This document shows positions 33,348 through 41,871 of a stretch of DNA of 64,000 nucleotides, piece after piece. Source of the stretch: an uncultured Pseudomonadota bacterium (lineage in GTDB: Bacteria; Pseudomonadota; Gammaproteobacteria; Steroidobacterales; Steroidobacteraceae). A model generated the notes under the pieces. That model searched no databases, was not told the origin of the DNA, and saw only the letters and a list, made by a program, of their open reading frames with translations. A program made the translations under genes and the position numbers. Numbering within the stretch: the first letter of the stretch is position 1; each line of letters begins with the position of its first letter. The DNA is taken from contig CADEFQ010000005.1 in the NCBI GenBank assembly GCA_902826635.1, positions 1-64,000 of the forward strand. Direction: 5' to 3'.

Positions 33348-34403
33348 TCACCGGTATCGCGACAGGATCTTTTCGAGGCCCATCGAGCCAGGCGACAGCG
33401 CGGGCAGGTGGAGGCCGTTGAGCGGCGCGTCGGGCGTGCCGTTCACCTCGTGGAATTCCCGTTGGGTCTCGTCGATATAGAGCAGCCCGGTCAGGTACTC
33501 GCCCTGCCGCAGCCGTTCCTGGATATAGCCGCTCGCGGCAACCCGGTCGGTCGGGTCGTAATCCTTCGCGAACTTGCGCAGCAGGATCCGGCTGCCGTCG
33601 TGCATCACGACGGGGTGCGTCTCACCTTCGGCATAGTCCGCGACGATTTCCCGCTCGAACGGCACGAAATCGGCGTTGACGGCCGGCTCGTAGTGCTCGC
33701 GCGTGTACGCGTAGCTCTTGGTGGAGCCCTCGTGGTCGTTGAAGGTCACGCAGGGCGAGAGCACGTCGATCAACGCAAAGCCGCGGTGACGCAGCCCGGC
33801 CTGCAGGAGCGGCACGAGCTGCGCCTTGTCGCCCGAGAAGCTGCGCGCGACAAAGGAAGCGCCGAGGCTCATCGCGAGCAGCACCGGGTCGATCGGCGGC
33901 TGCTGGTTCTCCTCACCTTTCTTCGCCCGCGAGCCGATGTCGGCCGAGGCAGAAAACTGGCCTTTCGTCAGTCCGTACACGCCGTTGTTCTCGATCACGT
34001 AGAGCATGTTGAGGTTGCGGCGGATCGCATGGCAGAACTGCCCGAGACCGATCGACAGCGTATCGCCGTCGCCCGATACCCCGACGTAGGCGAGGTTGCG
34101 GTTCGCGGCGCTCGCGCCCATCGCAATCGACGGCATGCGCCCGTGCACCGAGTTGAAACCGTGTGCGCCGCTCACGAAATAGGCGGTCGTCTTCGACGAG
34201 CAGCCGATGCCGGAAAGCTTCGCGATGTTCTGCGGTTCGAGCGACAGGCCCCAGATCGCCTCGGTCAGCGCCGCGGTGATCGAATCGTGACCGCAGCCCG
34301 CGCACAGCGTCGAGAGCACGCCCTCGTAGTCGCGGCGCGTGAGGCCGAGTGCATTGCGCGGCAACGACGGATGGCGGACTTTCGGCTTCGGAATGAAGGT
34401 CAT
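33348..34403 (-). CDS. 2-oxoacid:acceptor oxidoreductase beta subunit (TPP-binding)
   Basis: A 351-residue subunit. The thiamine-diphosphate site is GDGDTLSIGLGQ followed by NNGVYGLTKGQ, and cysteines for the proximal 4Fe-4S cluster include CAGCGHDS, GIGCSSKT and SPCVTFND. Together with the alpha subunit it oxidises a 2-oxoacid to acyl-CoA, releasing CO2 and two low-potential electrons. It resembles KorB of 2-oxoglutarate oxidoreductases, but specificity cannot be read from sequence. The start overlaps the alpha stop by ATGA (34400-34403). Confidence 0.88.
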   Translation of the reverse strand: MTFIPKPKVRHPSLPRNALGLTRRDYEGVLSTLCAGCGHDSITAALTEAIWGLSLEPQNIAKLSGIGCSSKTTAYFVSGAHGFNSVHGRMPSIAMGASAANRNLAYVGVSGDGDTLSIGLGQFCHAIRRNLNMLYVIENNGVYGLTKGQFSASADIGSRAKKGEENQQPPIDPVLLAMSLGASFVARSFSGDKAQLVPLLQAGLRHRGFALIDVLSPCVTFNDHEGSTKSYAYTREHYEPAVNADFVPFEREIVADYAEGETHPVVMHDGSRILLRKFAKDYDPTDRVAASGYIQERLRQGEYLTGLLYIDETQREFHEVNGTPDAPLNGLHLPALSPGSMGLEKILSRYR

Positions 34404-36247
34404 GGGAATTGCCCCGGGCTGACGGCGCGCAACGGCTTCGGCGCGACTTCGGCGAGCACGCCCTTGACGATGAAGCTCGAAGAAATCGGCATGCCGCTGT
34501 AGTGCAGCAGCGAACGCAGTTTCGATTTTTCGACCGGCGTTTCGAGCGTCAGCAGCGAGCGCAGCTGCGCGTCGCGATTCTGCTCGATCACGAACACCAG
34601 TCGCTGCTCGGCGAGGAAGCGGTCGACCTCGTCGTTGAACGGGAAACCACGCACGCGCAGGTAGTTCGCGTGCACCCCCATGCCGCGCAGGACGTCGAGC
34701 GCCTCGCGCACCGCGCCGTCGCTGCTGCCCGCGGCAATGATGCCGACATCGGTACGCGTGCCGGCCATTTCGATCACCGGCTTCGGCACGAGGCCCCGCG
34801 CCGTGTGGAATTTGCGCACCAGGCGATCCACCACGATCTGGTAATCGGTGGCATCTTCCGTGTAGGCGCCGTACTGCGTGTGGCCCGAGCCACGCGTGAA
34901 ATAAGCCGCCTTCGGGTGCACGCCCGGCAGGGTGCGATAGGGAATGCCGTCGTCGTCCTTGTCGAGATAGCGGTAGAACTTCTCGAGCTTGACGATCTCC
35001 TCGAGCGGCAGCACCTTGCCGCGGTCGGGCTGCCAGGCGTCGTCCCATTTGAGGTCGCGGCACATCCAGTCGTTCATGCCGATGTCGAGGTCGGAAAGCA
35101 CCATGACCGGCGTCTGCAGGCGCTCGGCGAGATCGAAGGCCGCGATCGCGAAATAGAAGCACTCTTCCGGGTTCGCCGGATAGAGGCACACATGCTTCGT
35201 GTCGCCGTGCGACGCGTAGGCGCAGATCATCAGGTCGCACTGCTGCGTCCGGGTCGGCATCCCTGTCGAAGGGCCGACGCGCTGCACGTCGAAGATCACC
35301 GCCGGGATCTCGGCGTAGTACGCGAGGCCGAAGAACTCGCTCATCAGCGAGATGCCCGGCCCCGAAGTGGCGGTGAAGGAGCGCGCGCCGTTCCACGACG
35401 CGCCGAGCACGATGCCGATTGCCGCGAGTTCGTCTTCGGCCTGGATGAACGCGAAATTCTTGCGCCCCGTTTGCGGATCGACGCGCCACTTGTCGCAGAA
35501 ACTCTTGTAGGCATCCATCAGCGAAGTCGAGGGAGTGATCGGATACCACGCGCCCACGGTGGCACCGGCGAACATCGCACCGAGGCCCGCCGCGGTGTTG
35601 CCGTCGATCAGGATGTGGCCCGCGGTCTGGTCGAGCGGCGCGCAATGCAGCGGCAGCGGGCAGGCGAAGTGCGCCTTCGCATAGTCGTAGCCCAGCTGGA
35701 TCGCCTGCATGTTGCTCTCGACCAGCTTCGGCTTCTTCGCGTACGTTTCGGCCAGCAGCTCGCGCATCTTCGCGAGATCGAGGTCGAGCAGCGCCGCGAG
35801 CACGCCCGCGTAGCAGATGTTCTTCATCAGGATACGCGTGCGCACGCCGTTGAAGTTCTCGTTGCAGAGCTTCGCGAGCGGCACGCCGATCACCGTGATG
35901 TCTTCGCGCGTGAACAGCGCCGGCCGCGGCCAGGTCGAGTCGTAGATCAGGTAGCCGCCGGTCGCGACCTCGCGCGCGTCCTTGCCGTAGGTTTCGGCGT
36001 TCATCGCGACCATGATGTCGACGCGGCCGGAACGCGCGACATGGGCGTCCTTCGTCACGCGGATCTCGTACCAGGTCGGCAGACCCTGGATGTTCGACGG
36101 GAAATAGTTCTTCCCCATCACCGGGATGCCGCTACGGAAAATCGCCTTCATCAGCAGGGTGTTGGCACTGGCGGAGCCCGTGCCGTTCACCGTTGCGATC
36201 TTGATGACGAAGTCGTTTACGCGATCTTGGGCAGGGACGGCTGGCAT
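34400..36247 (-). CDS. 2-oxoacid:acceptor oxidoreductase fused gamma-alpha subunit
   Basis: A 615-residue subunit in which the gamma domain (about 1-200, with VNGTGSASANTLLMKAIFRS) is fused to the alpha domain (from about 215, with YPITPSTSLMDA, AEDELAAIGIVLGASWNGAR and TRTQQCDLM). This fused layout is that of KorA. No ferredoxin delta subunit is encoded as a separate gene; Fe-S centres are supplied by the upstream GltD-like protein. The 5' end overlaps that gene by 31 bases and the 3' end overlaps beta. The ATG at 36247 gives the family N-terminus. Confidence 0.88.
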   Translation of the reverse strand: MPAVPAQDRVNDFVIKIATVNGTGSASANTLLMKAIFRSGIPVMGKNYFPSNIQGLPTWYEIRVTKDAHVARSGRVDIMVAMNAETYGKDAREVATGGYLIYDSTWPRPALFTREDITVIGVPLAKLCNENFNGVRTRILMKNICYAGVLAALLDLDLAKMRELLAETYAKKPKLVESNMQAIQLGYDYAKAHFACPLPLHCAPLDQTAGHILIDGNTAAGLGAMFAGATVGAWYPITPSTSLMDAYKSFCDKWRVDPQTGRKNFAFIQAEDELAAIGIVLGASWNGARSFTATSGPGISLMSEFFGLAYYAEIPAVIFDVQRVGPSTGMPTRTQQCDLMICAYASHGDTKHVCLYPANPEECFYFAIAAFDLAERLQTPVMVLSDLDIGMNDWMCRDLKWDDAWQPDRGKVLPLEEIVKLEKFYRYLDKDDDGIPYRTLPGVHPKAAYFTRGSGHTQYGAYTEDATDYQIVVDRLVRKFHTARGLVPKPVIEMAGTRTDVGIIAAGSSDGAVREALDVLRGMGVHANYLRVRGFPFNDEVDRFLAEQRLVFVIEQNRDAQLRSLLTLETPVEKSKLRSLLHYSGMPISSSFIVKGVLAEVAPKPLRAVSPGQFP

Positions 36248-38031
36248 TTTGGCGGTTGATCCTCGGCGTGCGGCCACGCCACGTACGACTTCTGCATATC
36301 CCAGGCGGCCGTCGGGCAACGCTCGGCGCACAGGCCGCAGTGCACGCAGAGGTCTTCGTCTTTCACCATCACGCGGCCCGTCTGCACGAGCGGCGCCGAC
36401 ACATAGAGTGGCTGGTCGAGGTTCTTCGCGGGTGCGCGCAGGCGCGTGCGCAGCTCCGCTTCCTCGCCGTCTGCGGTGATCGTCAGGCAGTCGGTCGGGC
36501 AGATGTCGATGCAGGCATCGCACTCGATGCAGAGCTTCGCCTCGAACACGGTCTGGATGTCGCAATTGAGGCAGCGCTGCACTTCGGCCGCCGCCTGCTC
36601 GGCCGTGAAGCCGAGCTCGACTTCGATGTTGAGCTTCTTGAAGCGCTCCTTCAGCGACACGTGCGGCATCAGCCGCCGCTCGACCGGGTTGTAGTCGTTG
36701 CTGTACGACCACTCGTGCATGCCCATCTTGCGGCTCTGCAGGTTCACGCCCGGCGCAAGCCGCTCGGTCACCGCCTCGCCCTGGCAATGGCGGTGGATCG
36801 AAATCGCGGCCTGGTGGCCGTGCTCGACGGACCAGATGATGTTCTTGGGCCCAAACGCCGCGTCGCCGCCGAAGAACACCCCGGGCCGCGACGACTCGAA
36901 GGTCGTCTCGTCGACCTTCGGCACGCTCCACTTGTCGAACTCGATGCCGAGGTCGCGCTCGATCCACGGAAACGCGTTTTCCTGGCCGATCGCGAGGATC
37001 ACGTCGTCGGCCGCGAAGAACTCCTCGCCCGTGACGCGTTCGGCGACGATGCGGCCGCGCGCGTCGAATTCGTACTCCATCACGTCGAACTGCATGCCCG
37101 TGAGCCGGCCGTTCTCGATGACGAAGTGCTTCGGCGCGCGGTTAACGATGATCTCGACGCTTTCCTCTTCCGCGTCATCGAGTTCCCAGGCCGAGGCCTT
37201 GAAGAATTGCCGCGGCTTGCGCGCCATGACCTTCACATGCTTCGCGCCGAGGCGCAGCGAAGTGCGGCAGCAATCCATCGCGGTGTTGCCGACGCCGATG
37301 ATCAGCACCTCGCGGCCGATCTGCTTGACGTGCTCGAACGCCACCGACTCGAGCCAGTCGATGCCGATGAAAATGTTGGCCGCGCCTTCCTGGCGACCCG
37401 GCAGGTTCAGTTCCTTGCCCTTCGGTGCGCCCGAGCCGACGAACACGGCGTCGAAACCACCGCGCCCAAGCAACTCTTTCATGCTCTTCACGGGGTGGTT
37501 CAACTTGAGGTCGGCGCCCATGGCGACGATCGTGCCGATTTCCTCGTCGAGCACCGACTGCGGCAGGCGGAATGACGGAATGTTCGTGCGCATCAGCCCG
37601 CCGGGCTCGCCGAACTGCTCGAAGATCGTGACGCGGTAGCCGAGCGGCAGCAGGTCGTTCGCGACCGTGAGGCTCGCGGGGCCGGCGCCGACGCACGCGA
37701 CGTGCTTGCCGTTCTTCGTCGCCGGAATTTTCGGCAGCTGGGCGCTGTAGTCGTCCTTGTGGTCCGCGGCGACGCGCTTCAGGCGGCAGATCGCGACCGG
37801 CTTGTCCTCGACGCGAGAGCGGCGGCAGGCCGGCTCGCAGGGTCGGTCACAGACGCGACCGAGAATGCCGGGAAATACGTTGGTCGCGCGATTCACCATG
37901 TACGCGTCGGTGAAGCGCCCCTGCGCGATCAGGCGAATGTATTCGGGGACATCCGTATGGGCCGGGCAGGCCCACTGGCAGTCGACGACACGATGGTAGT
38001 AATCGGGATGGGACGTGTCAGTAGGTGGCAT
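36217..38031 (-). CDS. GltD-like FAD/NADPH and iron-sulfur subunit of a 2-oxoacid oxidoreductase
   Basis: A 604-residue flavoprotein. An N-terminal Fe-S domain (CQWACPAHTDVPEYI, VCDRPCEPACRRS) precedes a GltD-type core with an FAD motif (CVGAGPASLTVANDL) and an NADPH motif (LIIGVGNTAMDCCRT). At the C-terminus are two 4Fe-4S binding sites (CIECDACIDICPTDCL and CVHCGLCAERCPTA). It is the first gene of the three-gene operon and overlaps the next by 31 bases. The layout suggests that electrons from 2-oxoacid oxidation reach NADP+ through this subunit, as in the 2-oxoglutarate:NADP+ oxidoreductase type described for Azoarcus and Thauera (from memory). Confidence 0.85.
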   Translation of the reverse strand: MPPTDTSHPDYYHRVVDCQWACPAHTDVPEYIRLIAQGRFTDAYMVNRATNVFPGILGRVCDRPCEPACRRSRVEDKPVAICRLKRVAADHKDDYSAQLPKIPATKNGKHVACVGAGPASLTVANDLLPLGYRVTIFEQFGEPGGLMRTNIPSFRLPQSVLDEEIGTIVAMGADLKLNHPVKSMKELLGRGGFDAVFVGSGAPKGKELNLPGRQEGAANIFIGIDWLESVAFEHVKQIGREVLIIGVGNTAMDCCRTSLRLGAKHVKVMARKPRQFFKASAWELDDAEEESVEIIVNRAPKHFVIENGRLTGMQFDVMEYEFDARGRIVAERVTGEEFFAADDVILAIGQENAFPWIERDLGIEFDKWSVPKVDETTFESSRPGVFFGGDAAFGPKNIIWSVEHGHQAAISIHRHCQGEAVTERLAPGVNLQSRKMGMHEWSYSNDYNPVERRLMPHVSLKERFKKLNIEVELGFTAEQAAAEVQRCLNCDIQTVFEAKLCIECDACIDICPTDCLTITADGEEAELRTRLRAPAKNLDQPLYVSAPLVQTGRVMVKDEDLCVHCGLCAERCPTAAWDMQKSYVAWPHAEDQPPKCQPSLPKIA

Positions 38032-38077
38032 TCGACGGAGCGGAACTACGACGCCACGATCGGCGGGCCGTCGGGAG

Positions 38078-38083
38078 AGTATA
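38078..38083 (-). promoter_or_regulatory. Possible -10 element of the 2-oxoacid oxidoreductase operon
   Basis: TATACT on the minus strand lies about 47 bases before the GltD-like start, and transcription would begin near 38071. No good -35 box is seen at 16-18 bases upstream, so the promoter may need an activator. Evidence is limited to the hexamer. Confidence 0.3.
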
Positions 38084-38115
38084 TGCGAACGGCGAGGCGC
38101 GCGCGCCGCGTGGCC

Positions 38116-38335
38116 GGGGGCTTAGAGCTTAGAGCTCAGGGCTCACGGCCAGAAGCGTTGGTTGGGTGACTTGGCTGGCTTGTCTGGAGCGCCGCAAGAC
38201 TTCGACACGCCGGTTCGTACCCGGCACAGCCGTGATCGCGGTGGACAAGGCCCTGGCGCAAGACCCACGGGCGAACCAACGCTTCTTTTTCTGGCCCTGA
38301 GCTCTAAGCTCTAAGCTCTAAGCTCCAAGCCCCTC
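38116..38335. repeat. 220-base intergenic palindromic element with heptad-repeat arms
   Basis: The left arm (38116-38163) has tandem TTAGAGC units, then CTCAGGG and GGCCAGAAGCGTTGGTT. The right arm (38274-38335) is the inverted counterpart: AACCAACGCTTC, a short insertion, CTGGCC, CCTGAG and three GCTCTAA units. The arms can form one long hairpin around a 110-base core with no coding potential that I recognise. It fills most of the 324-base gap between the oxidoreductase operon and DUF971. It looks like a small non-autonomous or REP-like element; a smaller relative lies at 12113-12254. Confidence 0.6.
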
Positions 38336-38355
38336 TTGGGCGATACTGTCGCCCC

Positions 38356-38682
38356 ATGACTCCCCTGACGTGCACACTCATCCGCCTCCGCCAGAAATCC
38401 CGACTGCTGAGCGTCAGCTTCGACGACGACCGCAGTTTCGACCTGCCGTTCGAGTTCCTGCGCGTGAACTCGCCGTCGGCGGAAGTGCAGGGGCACGGGC
38501 CGGGCCAGCGTGTCACCGTCACGGGAAAAGAGAATGTGGGGATCAAGGCCGTGGAACCGGTTGGCCACTACGCGGTTCGCCTCGTGTTCGACGACGGCCA
38601 CGATTCCGGGCTCTACACCTGGAAGTACCTGCACGAGCTCGGCCGGCGACTTGCCGGTGAGAAAGCCGCGGGCGAGAAATAA
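38356..38682 (+). CDS. DUF971 domain-containing protein
   Basis: A 108-residue protein of the DUF971/GBBH-like N-terminal family, with IRLRQKSRLLSVSFDD near the start and YAVRLVFDDGHDSGLYTWKYL at the end. The fold resembles the N-terminal domain of gamma-butyrobetaine hydroxylase and related Fe-S or metal-delivery proteins. The function of the stand-alone proteins is unsettled. The gene lies between the palindromic element and the candidate RNA terminator, with ubiE further downstream. Confidence 0.85.
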   Translation: MTPLTCTLIRLRQKSRLLSVSFDDDRSFDLPFEFLRVNSPSAEVQGHGPGQRVTVTGKENVGIKAVEPVGHYAVRLVFDDGHDSGLYTWKYLHELGRRLAGEKAAGEK

Positions 38683-38713
38683 AAAGGGCCGGTCGCCTTT
38701 CGGCGCCCGGCCC
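38681..38713 (-). terminator. GC-rich intrinsic terminator, stronger in the minus direction
   Basis: A 7-pair outer stem (GGGCCGG / CCGGCCC) and a 4-pair inner stem close a tetraloop, with one internal mismatch. Five A before the stem give a T-run only on the minus strand. It lies directly after the DUF971 stop on the plus strand, where it can also act weakly. Confidence 0.55.
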
Positions 38714-38755
38714 TCAGACCCCCGTATCGACTGCCCTTTCGGGCTCGAACGTGGC
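38681..38755 (-). ncRNA. Candidate 75-nt small RNA between DUF971 and ubiE
   Basis: On the minus strand a promoter-like pair, TTTACA (38789 to 38784) and TAACAA (38766 to 38761), has the ideal 17-base spacing, so transcription would start near 38755. The transcript would hold a small hairpin (GCCCGAAAGGGC) and end at a GC-rich stem followed by TTTTT at 38685-38681. No open frame is needed to explain this arrangement. It could instead be a bidirectional terminator shared with DUF971. Unverified. Confidence 0.45.
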
Positions 38756-38760
38756 GCGGA

Positions 38761-38789
38761 TTGTTAGCGAAGTTTTGCAGCCTTGTAAA
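38761..38789 (-). promoter_or_regulatory. Sigma-70-type promoter of the candidate small RNA
   Basis: The -35 box TTTACA (38784-38789) and the -10 box TAACAA (38761-38766) are read on the minus strand with a 17-base spacer. Each box has two mismatches or fewer to an acceptable consensus. Confidence 0.45.
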
Positions 38790-38870
38790 GCCGCTCCTTT
38801 GACGCCGGGCCCGGTGTCCGTACTGCGGTGCGGAGCGGCGCGCTAGAATGCCCGCTCACACGAGGTCACC

Positions 38871-39626
38871 TTGAGCCAGCCCTCCGCCGACCCGACCACC
38901 GATTTCGGCTATGAACGCGTGCGCCGTGAAGACAAGGCGCGGCGCGTCCGTGGCGTCTTCGATTCGGTGGCCGACAACTACGATTTGATGAACGACCTGA
39001 TGTCGGGCGGCGTGCACCGGCTCTGGAAGCGATTCGCGTTATCGATCACGGGCCTGCGCCCGGGCCAGGCCGCGCTCGACGTGGCCGGCGGCACGGGCGA
39101 TATCGCCCTCGGGCTCGCGAAACAGGTCGGCGCGCAGGGCCTCGTCGTATTGACGGATATCAATGCGGCCATGCTTGCCCACGGCCGCGACCGCCTGATC
39201 GACGCCGGGCACCTGCGCGGCATCGAGTACGTGCAGGCGAACGCCGAGCAGCTGCCGTTCGCCGACGGCAGTTTCCACTGCATCACGATCGCCTTCGGGC
39301 TGCGCAACGTCACCGACAAGGGGAAGGCGCTCGCCTCGATGCGCCGTGCGCTGAAGCCGGGTGGCCAGTTGATCGTGCTCGAGTTTTCGAAGCCCGCGCC
39401 GGCGCTTCGACCCCTCTACGACACGTACTCCTTCCGCCTGCTGCCGCTCCTTGGGCGCGTGGTCGCGAAGGACGAGGCGAGCTATCGCTATCTCGCCGAA
39501 TCGATCCGCATGCACCCCGACCAGGACACCCTGCTCTCGATGATGCGCGATGCGGGGCTCGAGGACTGCCGCTTTCACAATCTCACCGGCGGCATCGTCG
39601 CCGTGCACCGCGGCTACCGGTACTGA
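38871..39626 (+). CDS. ubiE: UbiE demethylmenaquinone/ubiquinone C-methyltransferase
   Basis: A 251-residue SAM-dependent methyltransferase of ubiquinone synthesis. The glycine-rich SAM motif is [16 protein letters not shown], and the UbiE signature includes [21 protein letters not shown] and [24 protein letters not shown]. The start is TTG at 38871 with GAGGT upstream. No ATG in frame gives the family N-terminus. It is followed after 8 bases by ubiJ and then ubiB, the standard order. Confidence 0.95.
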   Translation: MSQPSADPTTDFGYERVRREDKARRVRGVFDSVADNYDLMNDLMSGGVHRLWKRFALSITGLRPGQAALDVAGGTGDIALGLAKQVGAQGLVVLTDINAAMLAHGRDRLIDAGHLRGIEYVQANAEQLPFADGSFHCITIAFGLRNVTDKGKALASMRRALKPGGQLIVLEFSKPAPALRPLYDTYSFRLLPLLGRVVAKDEASYRYLAESIRMHPDQDTLLSMMRDAGLEDCRFHNLTGGIVAVHRGYRY

Positions 39627-39634
39627 CGCGGGCG

Positions 39635-40234
39635 ATGTTTACCGAAGCCGCCGAGCGCCTGCTCAACCGCAACCTGCCCCAATCGCCGCGCGCGCGCGCG
39701 CTGTGCGCCGAACTCGCGAACAAACGCATCGCGCTCCTCGTTGAAGGTTTCGCGCAGCGCCTCGTGCTCGGCAGCGACGGCGAACGCCTTTCGCTGGCGC
39801 GCACTGGATCGGCCGACGCCGAATTCCACGGTACGCCGATCAATCTGCTCGCACTCGCCGGCCCGGACGCCGAGGCCGTGATCCGCCGCGGCGACGTGCG
39901 AGTCGAAGGCAACGCGGAGCTCGCGCAGCGGTTTCGCGAACTCCTGCACCTGCTGCGACCCGACGTCGAGGAGGAAATGTCGCAACTCGTGGGTGACGCG
40001 GCGGCGCATCGCCTTGGGAAGGTGGCGGCCGGGCTCCTGGATTTTGGCCGGCGCGCCGCGTCGACCGGAGCGCGCAACGTCGCGGAATATTTCGCACACG
40101 AGCGCGCCGACCTCGTGCCGCGCGCCGAGGCGGATGCGTTCTTCGCCGACGTCGATCACGCGCGCGAGGACGTCGACCGGCTTGCGGCGCGGATTGCGCT
40201 GCTGTCGCCGCAGGCGCGCGGGAACAGCGCTTGA
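39635..40234 (+). CDS. ubiJ: UbiJ SCP2-domain ubiquinone biosynthesis accessory protein
   Basis: A 199-residue protein with an N-terminal SCP2-like lipid-binding domain (ARTGSADAEFHGTPINLLAL and VRVEGNAELAQRFRELL) and a helical C-terminal part ending in a coiled-coil-like segment (DVDHAREDVDRLAARIALL). UbiJ organises the soluble Ubi complex and binds lipid intermediates together with UbiK. The stop overlaps the ubiB TTG start (TTGA), so translation is coupled. Length agrees with the family. Confidence 0.9.
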   Translation: MFTEAAERLLNRNLPQSPRARALCAELANKRIALLVEGFAQRLVLGSDGERLSLARTGSADAEFHGTPINLLALAGPDAEAVIRRGDVRVEGNAELAQRFRELLHLLRPDVEEEMSQLVGDAAAHRLGKVAAGLLDFGRRAASTGARNVAEYFAHERADLVPRAEADAFFADVDHAREDVDRLAARIALLSPQARGNSA

Positions 40235-41871
40235 ACCTGCGCGTGCTCGCACGACTGGTCGAAATCCAGCGCGTGCTCGTGCGCCACGGGCTCGACGATT
40301 TCGTGCGCGCCACGCACCTCTACCGGCCGCTGCGCTACCTTGCGCTCGCCTCGCCCTGGACCTGGTTCGAGCGCCGCCACCGCGCTACGCGTGGCGAACG
40401 GCTGCGGCTCGCGCTCGAGGAACTCGGCCCGATCTTCGTCAAGTTCGGCCAGGCGGTCTCGACGCGGCGCGACTTGCTGCCGCTCGATATCGCGGACGAG
40501 CTCGCGAAACTGCAGGACCGCGTGCCGCCGTTTCCCGGGGCGCTGGCACGCGCATCAATCGAGCGGGCCTACGGCAAGCCGCTGACCGAAGTGTTCAGCG
40601 CGTTCGACGAGACGCCGCTTGCGGCGGCGTCGATCGCGCAGGTGCATGTCGCGCGCCTGCTCGACGGCCGCGAAGTCGTCGTCAAGGTGCTGCGGCCGGG
40701 CATGCGCGAGGTCATCGAACGCGATCTCGAGGTGCTCGACGCCCTCGCCGCGCTCGCCGCGCGCTACTGGACCGGCAGCGAGCGGCTGCGCCCCGTCGAA
40801 GTGGTGCAGGAATACCGCAAGACGATCATCGACGAGCTCGACCTGATGCGCGAAGCCGCGAATGCCGCGCAACTGAAGCGCAACTTCGCGGGCTCGGCGC
40901 TCCTCTACGTGCCGGAGGTCTGCTGGGACCTGTGCCGCGTCGATGTGATGGTGATGGAGCGCATCCACGGCATCCAGATCAGCGACATGGCGCAGCTGCG
41001 CGCCAAGGGCACCGACATCCGCGCGCTCGCGGTGAACGGCGTCGAGATCTTCTTCACGCAGGTATTCCGGCACAACTTCTTCCATGCCGACATGCACCCG
41101 GGCAATATCTTCGTGCTCGCGGACGACCCCGCGCATCCGCGCTATGCCGCGATCGACTTCGGCATCGTCGGTACGCTCGACCCGCGCGACCAGCACTATC
41201 TCGCCGAGAATTTCCTTGCGGTGTTCGATCGCAACTACCGCCGCGTCGCGGAGCTGCACCTCGAGTCGGGCTGGGTGCCGCCGGACTCGCGTGTCGACGA
41301 AATGGAATCGGCGGTGCGCACGGTGTGCGAGCCGATCTTCCAGAAGCCGCTCAAGGACATTTCGTTCGGCACGGTGCTGCTGCGCCTGTTCGAGATCTCG
41401 CGCCGCTTCGACATGCGCATCCAGCCGCAGCTGATCCTGCTGCAGAAGACGCTGCTCAACATCGAGGGGCTCGGGCGCGAGCTGTACCCCGACCTCGACG
41501 TCTTCGCGACCGCGAGCCCGATCCTGCGCGAATGGATGCGCGAGCGCGTGAGCGGGCGTGCCTTCGTCGAGAACCTGCGCACGCAACTGCCCGAACTCGT
41601 GACCGCATTGCGCAGCCTGCCGCCGCTCGTGAAAGGCGCGCTGCAACGCGCGCAGGACGGGAGCCTGCGCCTGCAGGTCGAAGCGGAGGGCGTCGAAGCG
41701 CTGCGCCGGACGATTCGGGAAACCCACCGCCGGCGCGACACGATGTCGTTCGCGGCCGCCGCGCTCCTCGGGGGTATCGTCTGGCTCGCGGTGGATCGAG
41801 ACCCCGCCTGGCCCGGCTGGGTGCTGGTCGCGGCGGCGATCGCGACCGCGCTCGTCACGCGTCGCCGCTAG
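40231..41871 (+). CDS. ubiB: UbiB ubiquinone biosynthesis ATPase/kinase-like protein
   Basis: A 546-residue protein of the ABC1/ADCK/UbiB family. It has KFGQAVSTRRDLLP (the KxGQ motif), AAASIAQVHVARL (the Ala-rich nucleotide loop), HADMHPGNIF (catalytic loop) and DFGIVGTLD (metal-binding loop). Two C-terminal hydrophobic segments (FAAAALLGGIVWL and WVLVAAAIATALV) anchor it in the inner membrane. It is needed for aerobic ubiquinone synthesis. It starts with TTG overlapping the ubiJ stop. The 3' end overlaps the convergent thioesterase gene by 4 bases. Confidence 0.95.
   Translation: MNLRVLARLVEIQRVLVRHGLDDFVRATHLYRPLRYLALASPWTWFERRHRATRGERLRLALEELGPIFVKFGQAVSTRRDLLPLDIADELAKLQDRVPPFPGALARASIERAYGKPLTEVFSAFDETPLAAASIAQVHVARLLDGREVVVKVLRPGMREVIERDLEVLDALAALAARYWTGSERLRPVEVVQEYRKTIIDELDLMREAANAAQLKRNFAGSALLYVPEVCWDLCRVDVMVMERIHGIQISDMAQLRAKGTDIRALAVNGVEIFFTQVFRHNFFHADMHPGNIFVLADDPAHPRYAAIDFGIVGTLDPRDQHYLAENFLAVFDRNYRRVAELHLESGWVPPDSRVDEMESAVRTVCEPIFQKPLKDISFGTVLLRLFEISRRFDMRIQPQLILLQKTLLNIEGLGRELYPDLDVFATASPILREWMRERVSGRAFVENLRTQLPELVTALRSLPPLVKGALQRAQDGSLRLQVEAEGVEALRRTIRETHRRRDTMSFAAAALLGGIVWLAVDRDPAWPGWVLVAAAIATALVTRRR

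Noticed and set aside
38116-38335. Palindromic element considered as a CRISPR leader or an integron attC site
   Set aside because: No repeated unit with unique spacers, no integrase or cassette genes near, and arms made of heptads are unlike attC.
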